Origin: Clostridium fallax
Lineage (GTDB): Bacteria > Bacillota > Clostridia > Clostridiales > Clostridiaceae
Length of the DNA: 43,957 nt
Assembly: GCF_900129365.1 (NCBI RefSeq)
Contig: NZ_FQVM01000018.1
Location: 1-43,957, forward strand
Direction of reading: 5' to 3'
The notes beneath the pieces are model-generated. The model was not told the origin of the DNA. It saw only the letters and a program-made list of their open reading frames with translations, and made no database searches. Positions 33,331 through 42,689 of the stretch are shown piece after piece. The number at the start of each line of letters is the position of its first letter. Position 1 is the first letter of the stretch. Position numbers and translations under genes: made by a program.

Positions 33331-34524
33331 ATGGGAATAAAAAAAAGAATAATAGCACTATTAATGACAGGAGTATTAGTTCTTGGAACCTCTGTAACAG
33401 CTTTTGCAGAAGTTTCTAAAATAGTAACTTTAGGAGCAGATTTAACTCCTGCACAAAAACAAGAAATGTTTGATTATTTTAAGGTAAATAAGGATGATGT
33501 ATGTACTTTAGAAGTTACAAATCAAGATATAAGAAAGGAACTTGGGTTAGATAATACTAAACCTATAAAAGGTAGCCAATCAATATCAAGTTCTTATGTT
33601 GAACTATTAAGTAAAGGTAATGGAATTAATGTTTCAACCCATAATTTAACAGAGGTAACAGGAACAATGTTATCTAATGCATTAATTACTGCCGGTATAA
33701 CAGATGCTAATGTAATAGCTTCTGCTCCATTTCCTGTTACAGGTACTGCTGCTTTATCAGGAATTTTAATGGCTTTTGAGAAATCAAAAGGTGAAGAAAT
33801 AAAGCCAGAACAAAAACAAGTAGCTCAAAAAGAAGTAAATGTTACTAAAAATCTTGGTAATGAAATAGGTAAAGAAAAAGCTGCTGGAATGATTAATGAT
33901 GTTAAAACAGAAGTAATTAAAGAAAAGCCTAAATCAGATAAACAAATAGAAAAAATAGTAAATAAAGCAGCAAATACTTATGCAGTAAAATTAAGTCCAG
34001 AAGATGAAAAGCAAATCCAAGATTTAATGCAAGAAATCAATAAATTAAACATAAACTTTAGCGATGTTAAAAATTCACTTAATTTATTAAATGATAAGAT
34101 TAATACTTCTTTAAAGGATGCTGGAATTAAATTAAAAGAAAGTGGAATTTTAGATAAAATACTTGATGGAATAAAATCTTTCTATCATTGGATAGTAGAT
34201 TCCATAAGTGCTAATTCAAATTCACAGGACAAAGATAAACCAAAAGAAGATGAAAAGAATAGTGAAACTAATGTAAATAATTCAGTTAAAACAGAAACCA
34301 ATAATAATGAAAATTCTAGTTTAAATAGTAATATTATAACTAATGATAATAAAAACAATGGTACAAGTAGTAATAATATAAATGATAATACTGTAAACAA
34401 TAAAGATTTTAGTGAATATAAGGATAATGAAAAATCACAAGAAATTCAAAAACCTAAAGATGATAATAATACAGCGCAAAATCAAAGTAACAATCAATCT
34501 TCAGCAAAAAATGGACAACAATAA
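33331..34524 (+). CDS. DUF1002-domain secreted protein
   Basis: A 397-residue exported protein. Residues 1-27 form a Sec signal peptide (KKRIIALLMTGVLVLGTSVTAFA). DUF1002 spans about residues 30-225 (VTLGADLTPAQKQEMFDYF, AGITDANVIASAPFPVTGTAALSGILMAFEKS). A helical part (225-295) and a long low-complexity tail rich in Asn, Ser, Asp and Lys (about 300-397) follow. No membrane anchor is seen. The start was taken as ATG 33331; an in-frame GTG at 33322 has no ribosome site. The upstream GGAAGGAG at 33277-33284 is about 45 bases from the start and is not its ribosome site. Function of DUF1002 is unknown. Confidence 0.82.
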   Translation: MGIKKRIIALLMTGVLVLGTSVTAFAEVSKIVTLGADLTPAQKQEMFDYFKVNKDDVCTLEVTNQDIRKELGLDNTKPIKGSQSISSSYVELLSKGNGINVSTHNLTEVTGTMLSNALITAGITDANVIASAPFPVTGTAALSGILMAFEKSKGEEIKPEQKQVAQKEVNVTKNLGNEIGKEKAAGMINDVKTEVIKEKPKSDKQIEKIVNKAANTYAVKLSPEDEKQIQDLMQEINKLNINFSDVKNSLNLLNDKINTSLKDAGIKLKESGILDKILDGIKSFYHWIVDSISANSNSQDKDKPKEDEKNSETNVNNSVKTETNNNENSSLNSNIITNDNKNNGTSSNNINDNTVNNKDFSEYKDNEKSQEIQKPKDDNNTAQNQSNNQSSAKNGQQ

Positions 34525-34557
34525 TAAAATTAATGAAATTTAAATAATAAAATATTT

Positions 34558-34615
34558 AAAAGCATGTGAAATACTTCTCTAAAAGAATTATAAGTATTAA
34601 AATTCACATGCTTTT
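34558..34615. terminator. Bidirectional terminator after the DUF1002 gene
   Basis: AAAAGCATGTGAA pairs with TTCACATGCTTTT (13 bp), with further pairing inside. It separates the convergent DUF1002 and 44-aa genes. Confidence 0.75.
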
Positions 34616-34633
34616 TTATAAAATTTAATATTC

Positions 34634-34768
34634 TTATTTTTGATTATAAATAGTTTTTAATACCTTTTCTAAAAGATCCTTATCAACTTTATTTACATCC
34701 ATCCCCTTCTCTTTAAGTTCATCTTTCATAACTTCATGAAGCCTATTGCAATTTATTTTCTTCTTCAT
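34634..34768 (-). CDS. Hypothetical 44-aa protein
   Basis: A 44-codon frame from ATG 34768 to TAA 34634, with an AGGAGG ribosome site 8 bases upstream. The protein (MKKKINCNRLHEVMKDELKE, then KGMDVNKVDKDLLEKVLKTI) is charged and helical, with two amphipathic helices split by a short turn. No family is recognised. It lies downstream of the 106-aa gene on the same strand after 170 bases and may be a separate transcript. Confidence 0.6.
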   Translation of the reverse strand: MKKKINCNRLHEVMKDELKEKGMDVNKVDKDLLEKVLKTIYNQK

Positions 34769-34938
34769 AAGTAATCCTCCTATTTTATAAAAAATAAAGT
34801 TATTTTAAACTATAAAAATTATCTTTCTTTAATTATTTATTTTCGAAGAATTTAGAAATAACTTTAAGGTATTAAATTATATAACTATATATTTAAAGAA
34901 AATTTAAAAGAGAAATCTTAATATTATATAAAATCATT

Positions 34939-35259
34939 TTATTCATTTAAAAACATAGTAAGTTCTTTTATAAAAAAGTCTAGTATATCCTTTCTATTTA
35001 TATCATCCTTCAATATAGGAAACTTATTTAAAAGTTCTTCTGATATATATTCTGAAATATTAAAGATATCAAACCCTTCTTCTAATTTATAATTATCTAA
35101 AAATTGAAGTTGGCCTTTAGCTTCTCCTGAAGTAATCTTAATAACTAAATGATTACCTTGTTCTTTTTCTTTCCCTAATACTATTCCGCAGTCTCCTTTT
35201 TTCATTAAACCTATATTTTCTTTTGCTCTTACTGAAGCCCCAATTTTTATTTTTTCCAT
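34939..35259 (-). CDS. Hypothetical protein with SH3/KOW-like N-terminus, 106 aa
   Basis: A 106-residue soluble protein. Residues 4-60 look like a small beta-barrel of the KOW/SH3 type (GASVRAKENIGLMKKGDCGIVLG, then HLVIKITSGEAKGQLQFL), a shape often found in RNA- or protein-binding modules. The rest is helical (ISEELLNKFPILKDDI, then DILDFFIKELTMFLNE). AGGAGG lies before the ATG. No family is recognised. It is a single gene between the small 44-aa gene and a divergent 36-aa gene. Confidence 0.65.
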   Translation of the reverse strand: MEKIKIGASVRAKENIGLMKKGDCGIVLGKEKEQGNHLVIKITSGEAKGQLQFLDNYKLEEGFDIFNISEYISEELLNKFPILKDDINRKDILDFFIKELTMFLNE

Positions 35260-35380
35260 AATATGTATCCTCCTTTATGAGAATTAAATCTTTGTTCTTA
35301 TTTCATTATATTTTATTTTTTTTAATATTAAATGAACTTTTTGTTTATAATTTAAGTTTTGATTTTTTGTTTTTTTATTT

Positions 35381-35398
35381 ATACTCATTTACGAGTAT
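35381..35398. promoter_or_regulatory. Inverted repeat in a divergent intergenic region
   Basis: ATACTC and GAGTAT flank a six-base centre, between the 106-aa gene and the 36-aa gene. It may be an operator for either; with six base pairs it could also be chance. Confidence 0.3.
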
Positions 35399-35512
35399 TT
35401 TATTTAAAAGTATAAATTAAATATTAGTTATATAAATTTTTATTATTATTTAATATTTTATATATATTTTTAAGATAAACTAATTTTAATAATATTTATA
35501 GGAGGACTTTAT

Positions 35513-35623
35513 ATGTTTGAAGAAAATAGATTTAAAAAACATAGGAAACTTTTTATGCTAATTATAAATGTGATTGTAGCAATAACTATAATATCGCTTT
35601 GTATAATGATGTTTGCCTATTAA
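35513..35623 (+). CDS. Small single-helix membrane protein, 36 aa
   Basis: A 36-codon frame starts at 35513 with AGGAGG 8 bases upstream and ends in TAA at 35621-35623. The N-terminus is basic (MFEENRFKKHRKLF), followed by a helix of 20 residues (IINVIVAITIISLCIMMFA). A terminator begins inside the stop codon. This is the layout of a real, tightly terminated small gene. No family is recognised. Confidence 0.6.
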   Translation: MFEENRFKKHRKLFMLIINVIVAITIISLCIMMFAY

Positions 35624-35657
35624 GCATATTAAAACTTTAATATGCTTAAACTTTTTT
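35622..35657 (+). terminator. Terminator of the 36-aa gene
   Basis: AAGCATATTAAA pairs with TTTAATATGCTT (12 bp) around a short centre, followed by a T-rich run. The stem starts in the stop codon. A second hairpin (35666-35699) follows. Confidence 0.75.
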
Positions 35658-35665
35658 ATATAATC

Positions 35666-35699
35666 AAAACTGATATTTAAATTATTTAATATCAGTTTT
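35666..35699. terminator. Second hairpin upstream of the esterase gene
   Basis: AAAACTGATATT pairs with AATATCAGTTTT (12 bp) with T runs on both sides. Confidence 0.5.
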
Positions 35700-35849
35700 A
35701 TTAATTACTATAAAGCTTTTTATAGATTACATATTTTCAATAAAAAACCATTAATAATAAAAATTTATATTTTTATAATTTTTTATTATATGTTATTATT
35801 TTTATAAATAACTTTTAACACAATAATTAAATAACTATAGGAGGCATAG

Positions 35850-36824
35850 ATGAAAAAATTTTTCAAGTGGTTTTTTATTGTAATATTAATATTAATTCTA
35901 GCATTTACATTTATTTTTAGGGGAAAATTAAGTCTTTATATTAACGTTGGTAAAAAATATATAGAAGTTTTAAAAAACCCTCCAGATATATCTGATTCAA
36001 ATTCTATAAAAAAATTAGATTCTATGGATTTTAAGGATGTTGTTTATAAGGAATCAAATGGCTCTAAACAAACCTTAGATATATATAGCGCAAAAAAGCA
36101 ATTGCCTAATGGGTCTCCTGTTATTTTATATGTTCATGGTGGCAGTTGGATGTATGGAGATAAATCTATTCCATCAGTTCTTTCTCCTCTTTTAGATACT
36201 TTTAGAGAACAAGGATTTACAGTTATAAGTACTTCCTATGAACTTATGAGAAATAACGTAAACTTTGAAAAACAGGTTTCTGATGTTAAAGATACCATAA
36301 GGTGGATACATGAAAATGCTAATAAATATAATTTGAATGCTGATGAAATAGGAGTTATAGGAACCTCAGCAGGAGCTCATCTTTCTTTGCTTGCAGCCTA
36401 TTCTGATGACTCTAATTTTCAAGGGGATTTAACTTTATCTAAAAATTCTTCTAAGGTTAAATATATTGTAGATTTCTTTGGTCCTACTAATCTAAATACA
36501 TTAGATTACTCAAAAGGTTCAAAAGAAATGCTAAATGTATTAAATCATATTAAAGATAAGGATTCTTTAATTAATAAATATAGTCCTATTAATTATGTAA
36601 AAGAAGATTTACCAAAAACTTTAATAATCCATAGTAAAAAAGATACTATCGTTCCTTACGAAAATTCTATAGAACTTTATAATAAACTTAAAAGTACAAA
36701 TAACAAAGTAGAGCTTTTAAGTTTGGAAAATAGCGGACATGATTTATCTAATATAAATAAAAATGAAGTTGTATCCTTAGCTTCTAAAATATTAATATTT
36801 ATAACTAATAACTCTCCTTTATAA
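35850..36824 (+). CDS. Membrane-anchored alpha/beta-hydrolase (esterase/lipase type)
   Basis: A 324-residue hydrolase held to the membrane by an N-terminal helix (residues 5-26, KWFFIVILILILAFTFIF), with the catalytic domain outside. The oxyanion motif HGGSW lies near residue 97, the nucleophile elbow GTSAGAH near 173, a likely catalytic Asp in KKDTIVPYEN, and the catalytic His in SGHDL. These mark the hormone-sensitive-lipase/BD-FAE-like esterase group. AGGAGG precedes the ATG. The substrate is unknown. It converges on the S8 protease gene with a shared terminator at 36879-36937. Confidence 0.87.
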   Translation: MKKFFKWFFIVILILILAFTFIFRGKLSLYINVGKKYIEVLKNPPDISDSNSIKKLDSMDFKDVVYKESNGSKQTLDIYSAKKQLPNGSPVILYVHGGSWMYGDKSIPSVLSPLLDTFREQGFTVISTSYELMRNNVNFEKQVSDVKDTIRWIHENANKYNLNADEIGVIGTSAGAHLSLLAAYSDDSNFQGDLTLSKNSSKVKYIVDFFGPTNLNTLDYSKGSKEMLNVLNHIKDKDSLINKYSPINYVKEDLPKTLIIHSKKDTIVPYENSIELYNKLKSTNNKVELLSLENSGHDLSNINKNEVVSLASKILIFITNNSPL

Positions 36825-36878
36825 AATACTTTTAGCTAAAAATTTAAATAATTAAAATATACTTTATTAAATATAAGA

Positions 36879-36937
36879 AAAAGAGACTTTATAGTATAGC
36901 TATATTAAATAATAATAGCTTTAATAAAGTCTCTTTT
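36879..36937. terminator. Bidirectional terminator between esterase and protease genes
   Basis: AAAAGAGACTTTAT pairs with ATAAAGTCTCTTTT (14 bp) around an AT-rich loop. Confidence 0.75.
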
Positions 36938-37025
36938 AAAACTTATTTATTAAGTAATTTCATATCTACATTGAAGAAAATTATCGCTTAAGCATTTTTT
37001 AAATTTATTGTTATTTTAAATATTG

Positions 37026-40000
37026 CTATTTGTTATATTTTTTATGTTCTTTTCTTCTTATTAATATTACCCCAAATCCTACAAGTGATATTGATAAAAT
37101 AATTAAAAGATTTGTTGAAATATTACTTCCTAATTTATCAATAGTCTTTTTATCATTTTTATTATTATCTTTCTTATTTCCATTTTTGCTTAAATCTTTA
37201 TAGATAGTATTTTTGCTTTGTGATGTTACTTTTTTAGCTGTATTAGTTTCTTTTATATTATCTAATTTATTATCTTCGTTATTTTCAGCTAAAACTATTT
37301 GTTTTTCTGAAACTTCTGAGGGATCTTTACTATCTTCTTTATCTTTATTTTCTTCTGATTTTTCTTTATCTATAGAAAACCTTGATTGAATCTCCTCTGA
37401 TTTATTTCCTAATTTATCTACAGCATAAGCTTTTAAAAGGTAATCTCCATTTTCACTTATTTCTTTGTTATCATAAGGTTTTTCATTAAGAGTTACAAAA
37501 ATCTTACTATCTTTATCTGAAGAATTTATAATTGGCTTAACATTTCCCTTATAAATTTCTCCATCATTAACTCCTTCTATAGATATTTTAGGAGAAGTTT
37601 TATCAATAGAAATTTCTTCAACGGCATTTTCTGATTCATTAGATGCCCAGTCTACTGCTTTTGCATAAAGTTTAGTTGAAAAATCTACTATAAATTCCCC
37701 TTTATAATTAAAATAGTTTTTACCATCAAAGCTATATAAAATATTTTCTATTTTAGAATCATCTGATGATAATTTAACCTTTAAAGTTGACTTATTTTCC
37801 TCAAATTTTTCAACATTAATTTTAGGAGCATTTGGATTTTCCTTATCTACTACTATGTCATACTGATTATTTATCTCATTACCAAAGGTATCTTTAAGTT
37901 TTAATGTAAGCTTATCTCCATTTTTAACAGGTATTTTCTTTTCAAAGTCTCTCTTTAAATTATCTTCTCCTATCACTGGATAGTTACTTACATTATATAT
38001 AGAATCACCATTTATATAGAAGTTATATCCAAAAATATTATCTGTTACAGATCCTTTTACTATAATAAAATCTTCATTAGTATATATCTTTCCATCTCCT
38101 TTAGTAACAGGCTCTTCTAAGGATAACTTTGGAAGCTTTGAGTCATATAAAATTCTAAAGGCATAGTTATAAACCTCTGCTCCATTTATATCTGTTCCGT
38201 AAACCTTTATTTTATTAAAACCTTGAGAAAGCTTAACATCATAGCTAAAGGATAAATCATCATTAACTTTAACCTCTTCATCATTTATCTTTAAAACTAA
38301 AGGTCTATAGCTTACATGTCCTGTTATTTTAAAGTTATCTTCTTTTATTTCTTTAGGGTTTAATACAGTAACAGATTTTAAGTTGTCAAAATCAATATCA
38401 AATTTTTGAACTTTATCTACTAATATTACTTTATAGCTTCTTGACACTAAATTATTAGCTTCATCTCTAGCTTCTATTAATACTTCATTAAGGCCTGGCT
38501 TTAGCTGAACTTCTTTTTCAAAGTCTTTATCTCCATTTGGAAGATTTTTAATATTTCCCTCTTCTTTATTTACTAACACAGTTTTTAAATTATTATCTCT
38601 TATTCTACCTGATACTTTTAACTTACTATTATTAGTAACAAAGTTCTTATCTACTGGTAAATTAGGAGTTATAGATAAAATTTCAGGAGCTTTTAAATCA
38701 AATTTAACTTCTAAGTCTTCGTTGATTATTTTTCTTCCTTCTTTGTCTAAAGCTTTAAATTTTAAATTATTTACTCCATCACTTGGTTTAAAATTAACTT
38801 CAAATTGATTTCCATTAAGTTTTACTTCTTTTTCATCTAATAATAATTTATCTACAATTTTACTTACATGTCCCTTAATATTGAAATTATTATCTTTTAG
38901 TGAAGAAATACCAAAAGTATCTTTAAAGTTTCCATAGAAAGATATTGCTTTAGCATTTCCAAGTTCAAAAACCTTAGAAGTAATTCCTATATTTCCTGCA
39001 TTATCACTTACTGCAAGCTCTATGTTATTTATCTCATTATCTTTTATATCGAGAGGTGCCTTAAATACACCTTTAGATACTTCTGTTATTTTATCTATTT
39101 TATGACTGTTATTGTTCAAACTATAAAATGCAATACTTTTATTAATATCAGTTTGTCCATCTTCAGCTTTCCAAGTTAAAACATAAGAATCATAATATTT
39201 ATCTTTATCATCCTTTAAAGTTTCCTTATCTAAAGATAGAATTTCTACTTTAGGTTTAGTTATATCTAGCTTAAATGGTAATTCTAAACTTTGCTCTACT
39301 GCATCATCTAAATCTGATGTAAAGGTTATTTTGTAAGAATAATTTCCTTCTTTAGCTAATTCTTCTTTACCTGTTTCACTATTATATATCTTACCATCCC
39401 ATACTCCATTTCCTAATAATGTACCTTTTACTTTAGGTAACTCTTCAAGAAGATTTTTTCTTATTTCTTCTTCATTACTTAAATTTTTTATTACATTTTT
39501 ATTTTCATCTAATATTTCTATCTTTAAAGTTTTTAAATTTCTAAGTAAATATATATTAGGTAAAATTATATCCTTTAATTTATCATCATTAGGTGAAAAT
39601 CCTATTGTATTTATATCTTTATTAAAACCATATAAAGAAAATCCTAAAGGTCCTACTTCACCTAATCCAGTTAATCCTATTTCACTAGTTTTCTCATAAT
39701 AAGGTGGATCGAAAACCTTATCTAAACTAAAATCACCATAAAAACCCATATAAGGTACTGATAAGTAAGGAATACTTCCAACTTCACCTTTGAATCTTAT
39801 AAAACCTTCTATAAAATTATTTTTTTCAAAATTATCAGGCAAAGTTATAGTTATATTCACAGTATTTTCTCCATTAGCTGGTACTGTAATCTTTTCTTTG
39901 TCATAGGATACTTTACTTTCTGGTATTTTATAAGCACCTATTCTTTTATCTTCTTTGATTTGTTCACTTTGCACTCCAGTATCGTCTAAATAATATGTAA

Positions 40001-42125
40001 TATCTTTATCTGAATAATTTTTTAAGTTAAGTTTAAAAGTTTTGGACTTTCCAATATTTTTTAAAGCTACAGCTGCTTTTCCTTTATTATCTGTAATTAT
40101 TACATTGTTTTTTATAGCATCTTCTATTTGTATCATACCTGCTCCCTGTCTTCTTGGAGAATAAGGAACTTTTTCTTTGCTGTATTTATCATATAAAATT
40201 TCTGCTGTATTCATTGATGTATTTTTTACAAAATCAATAAGCTCTTTTCCTTTTAAGTTTATCCCTTTCTTTTTTAATGCTTCTAAAATTAAGGCTTCTG
40301 ATCCTGCAATATTAGGTGATGACATAGAAGTGCCACTCATCACCTGATATTTATCATTATTAGCTAAAGAATATATATCTCCACCGGGAGCTATTATTTC
40401 AGGTTTAAATTCTAAATTAGGAGTTGGCCCCCAAGATGAAAATTGTGATATGTCATTTTTATCAATATTATTTATAGCTTTCATTTTATCTAATACTTCA
40501 ATTTTTACATCTTCTACTAAAGCTTTTAAGATTTCACCATCTTTATGTCCTATACTAATTGACGGTATGGATTTTTCTTGTAATTCCATACCCATAGTAA
40601 CATCTCCACCAGCTTTATGGTTGTATATTATAACTCCTGAAGCTCCAGCTTTTAAGGAATTTTTCACTTTATCATTAAATGTAACTTCTCCACGTTCAAT
40701 TAAAGCTATTTTATCCTTTAAATCCTTATCTTTAAAATCTTCTTCTTTTCCAAATCCGCAATATACTAAACCTTTAGCTTTATTTAAAAGCTTAGTATCA
40801 GTTCCTTTTACAGGCGTGAAAGCAATATAATCACTTTTATCCTTAGATGTATATTTAAGTACATTAGTTACCATATTAGTATTTTCAAAAGATGCTACTG
40901 TAAATGCTGACTCTGTGGTACCTGGTGATCCTAAAGTTATTGTATCCTTTGAATTTAATAAATTAATTGGTTGGCTCCAACTATTGTTATTAGTAGATAC
41001 TCCTGAATTTCCTGCAGATATAACTACCAAAACACCTTGCTCAACAGCCTTTTCTATAGCTTTTTGTTCTGGAGAATTTTTATCTTGAAATCCTGCTGGC
41101 GATCCTAAACTCATATTAATTACATCTGCTCCTAATTTAACTGAATCTTCAATGGCTGCAATTATATCATCATCATAAGCGCCTTTTAAGCCATTATCAT
41201 TTTTAGATGCATCTCCTAAATTATTAGAAAAAACCTTCATTGCTAAAAGTTGAGCCTCTGGTGCAACTCCTTTTACAGCTTCAAGAGAATTTAATTTATC
41301 ATCATCTCCATTAGCTCCAACTATTCCTGCAACATGCATACCATGCTGATTTCCTGCATCTATTACATTACAGTTTCCATCAGCATAATTATATCCAAAA
41401 GGAACTTTATCTGTAAAAAATTCTCCTCTTTTTAATTCCTTTATTTTTCTCTTTACATCATTTTTCTTTAATTTTGTTTTTGATGTATCTATATTTTTTA
41501 AATCTTTATGTCTATAATCTATACCTGTATCAATTATTGATACTACTAATCCTTCTCCTTTGTATCCATAATCTTTCCAAACACTATAAGCTTCTGTTAT
41601 TTTATTAGCAAAAGCCATATCAGGCTTATAATATCTAGCTATAGATACATTTTTAACTCCATCAATACTTCTTATTTTATATATATCACTTCTTTTTCCA
41701 ACAATTGAAAATCCATTGAATAAATAAGCAAAATCTTTTATTTTTTTATTTCCTGTAATTTTTTCTATTTTTTTTAAAATATCTTTGTGATTATTTTTGA
41801 TTTTCTTTTCTTTAGATAAGATTTTTTTAGACGTATTTTTTTCATTCTCTATGGCAGGTTTCTCTTCTAATTCAATTACCATTCTAATTTCCTCAGAATC
41901 ATCATTAGTATCTATATCTTTATTTTCTTCTAAATACTTTTTTAGCTCTGGATTTAAATTTAAATTTTCTTCTTCTTTAAGAGCTTTGATAAAGTCCTCT
42001 TTTAAAGAGTTTTCTTCTTTTTGATTTTCTTCTCCATAAGCATTCACTTTAAAAATTCCAACTGAAAGTAAAAAACTTATAGTGACAAAGAAAGAAATTG
42101 ATTTTTGCCATAACTTTCTAGTCAT
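37026..42125 (-). CDS. Large S8 (subtilisin-like) cell-envelope peptidase
   Basis: A 1699-residue secreted protease of the lactocepin/C5a-peptidase type. Residues 1-29 form a signal peptide. Residues about 80-170 form an inhibitor-type propeptide. The catalytic triad is intact: Asp199 in SIIDTGID, His261 in NQHGMHVAGI, Ser600 in MSGTSMSSP, plus Asn373 in SAGNSG. A protease-associated domain is inserted at about 430-550. Fn3-like and Ig-like repeats follow to about 1580, then a charged linker, and a C-terminal helix (STNLLIILSISLVGFGVILI) with a basic tail. No LPxTG-like sortase motif precedes the helix (KLGSNIS stands there), so it is probably membrane-held rather than wall-linked. TTGACA/TATAAT lies about 70 bases upstream. 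It probably supplies peptides for amino-acid fermentation or acts on host proteins. Confidence 0.92.
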   Translation of the reverse strand: MTRKLWQKSISFFVTISFLLSVGIFKVNAYGEENQKEENSLKEDFIKALKEEENLNLNPELKKYLEENKDIDTNDDSEEIRMVIELEEKPAIENEKNTSKKILSKEKKIKNNHKDILKKIEKITGNKKIKDFAYLFNGFSIVGKRSDIYKIRSIDGVKNVSIARYYKPDMAFANKITEAYSVWKDYGYKGEGLVVSIIDTGIDYRHKDLKNIDTSKTKLKKNDVKRKIKELKRGEFFTDKVPFGYNYADGNCNVIDAGNQHGMHVAGIVGANGDDDKLNSLEAVKGVAPEAQLLAMKVFSNNLGDASKNDNGLKGAYDDDIIAAIEDSVKLGADVINMSLGSPAGFQDKNSPEQKAIEKAVEQGVLVVISAGNSGVSTNNNSWSQPINLLNSKDTITLGSPGTTESAFTVASFENTNMVTNVLKYTSKDKSDYIAFTPVKGTDTKLLNKAKGLVYCGFGKEEDFKDKDLKDKIALIERGEVTFNDKVKNSLKAGASGVIIYNHKAGGDVTMGMELQEKSIPSISIGHKDGEILKALVEDVKIEVLDKMKAINNIDKNDISQFSSWGPTPNLEFKPEIIAPGGDIYSLANNDKYQVMSGTSMSSPNIAGSEALILEALKKKGINLKGKELIDFVKNTSMNTAEILYDKYSKEKVPYSPRRQGAGMIQIEDAIKNNVIITDNKGKAAVALKNIGKSKTFKLNLKNYSDKDITYYLDDTGVQSEQIKEDKRIGAYKIPESKVSYDKEKITVPANGENTVNITITLPDNFEKNNFIEGFIRFKGEVGSIPYLSVPYMGFYGDFSLDKVFDPPYYEKTSEIGLTGLGEVGPLGFSLYGFNKDINTIGFSPNDDKLKDIILPNIYLLRNLKTLKIEILDENKNVIKNLSNEEEIRKNLLEELPKVKGTLLGNGVWDGKIYNSETGKEELAKEGNYSYKITFTSDLDDAVEQSLELPFKLDITKPKVEILSLDKETLKDDKDKYYDSYVLTWKAEDGQTDINKSIAFYSLNNNSHKIDKITEVSKGVFKAPLDIKDNEINNIELAVSDNAGNIGITSKVFELGNAKAISFYGNFKDTFGISSLKDNNFNIKGHVSKIVDKLLLDEKEVKLNGNQFEVNFKPSDGVNNLKFKALDKEGRKIINEDLEVKFDLKAPEILSITPNLPVDKNFVTNNSKLKVSGRIRDNNLKTVLVNKEEGNIKNLPNGDKDFEKEVQLKPGLNEVLIEARDEANNLVSRSYKVILVDKVQKFDIDFDNLKSVTVLNPKEIKEDNFKITGHVSYRPLVLKINDEEVKVNDDLSFSYDVKLSQGFNKIKVYGTDINGAEVYNYAFRILYDSKLPKLSLEEPVTKGDGKIYTNEDFIIVKGSVTDNIFGYNFYINGDSIYNVSNYPVIGEDNLKRDFEKKIPVKNGDKLTLKLKDTFGNEINNQYDIVVDKENPNAPKINVEKFEENKSTLKVKLSSDDSKIENILYSFDGKNYFNYKGEFIVDFSTKLYAKAVDWASNESENAVEEISIDKTSPKISIEGVNDGEIYKGNVKPIINSSDKDSKIFVTLNEKPYDNKEISENGDYLLKAYAVDKLGNKSEEIQSRFSIDKEKSEENKDKEDSKDPSEVSEKQIVLAENNEDNKLDNIKETNTAKKVTSQSKNTIYKDLSKNGNKKDNNKNDKKTIDKLGSNISTNLLIILSISLVGFGVILIRRKEHKKYNK

Positions 42126-42195
42126 ATTTATTCCCCCTTTTATTTTTTATTTAACTATTAATTAAATATTTGGAATATATTGTGATATTATTGTA

Positions 42196-42225
42196 ATTAT
42201 ATATAATTTATTAAAAAATTGTCAA
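42196..42225 (-). promoter_or_regulatory. Promoter of the S8 protease gene
   Basis: Minus-strand perfect consensus TTGACA (42225-42220) and TATAAT (42201-42196) with an 18-base spacer, about 70 bases before the start codon. This is the strongest promoter match in the window. Confidence 0.65.
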
Positions 42226-42553
42226 TATTTCTTTTAATTAATATAATTTTATTGATAAATTTTTAAATTTGTAAAATAATATACTATTCTTTTTCGGGGC
42301 AATTTTTATGTTATATTTTTATAAACAAGATATTATATGGAAATATTTTATTCATGCCTAAAAAATATAGAATTATTTTATTCATTATCTTTAACTTATC
42401 TATCTATATTTATAAATACTCTAAAGCAAAAGTTTTAATAATATACAAAATTCTCATTGATTTCTTATAATAAAATTATTTAGTATAATTTTATTATAAG
42501 AATTAATCTTATCTTTAAAAAAAATGATTAATTAAGAAACTTAATTTACAAAT

Positions 42554-42609
42554 AAAAATAAAACCTAAAAGTTTTAATTCAAAGCTAAAAACTTCTAGGT
42601 TTTATTTTT
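42554..42609 (-). terminator. Terminator of exoA
   Basis: AAAAATAAAACCTA pairs with TAGGTTTTATTTTT (14 bp), extended inward by AGTTTT/AAAACT, with a T-rich run on the minus strand. It lies 80 bases after the exoA stop. Confidence 0.7.
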
Positions 42610-42689
42610 AATTATTTTATTTAAATTATTATGTAATTTATATTTTTATAAAATAAATTTAACGATAAACTATTTTTAAAATTATTTTT

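Larger units (their letters stand above)
42126..42689. other. Intergenic region between exoA and the protease gene
   Basis: It contains the protease promoter (42196-42225) and the exoA terminator (42554-42609). No frame with a ribosome site is visible in the rest. Confidence 0.5.
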
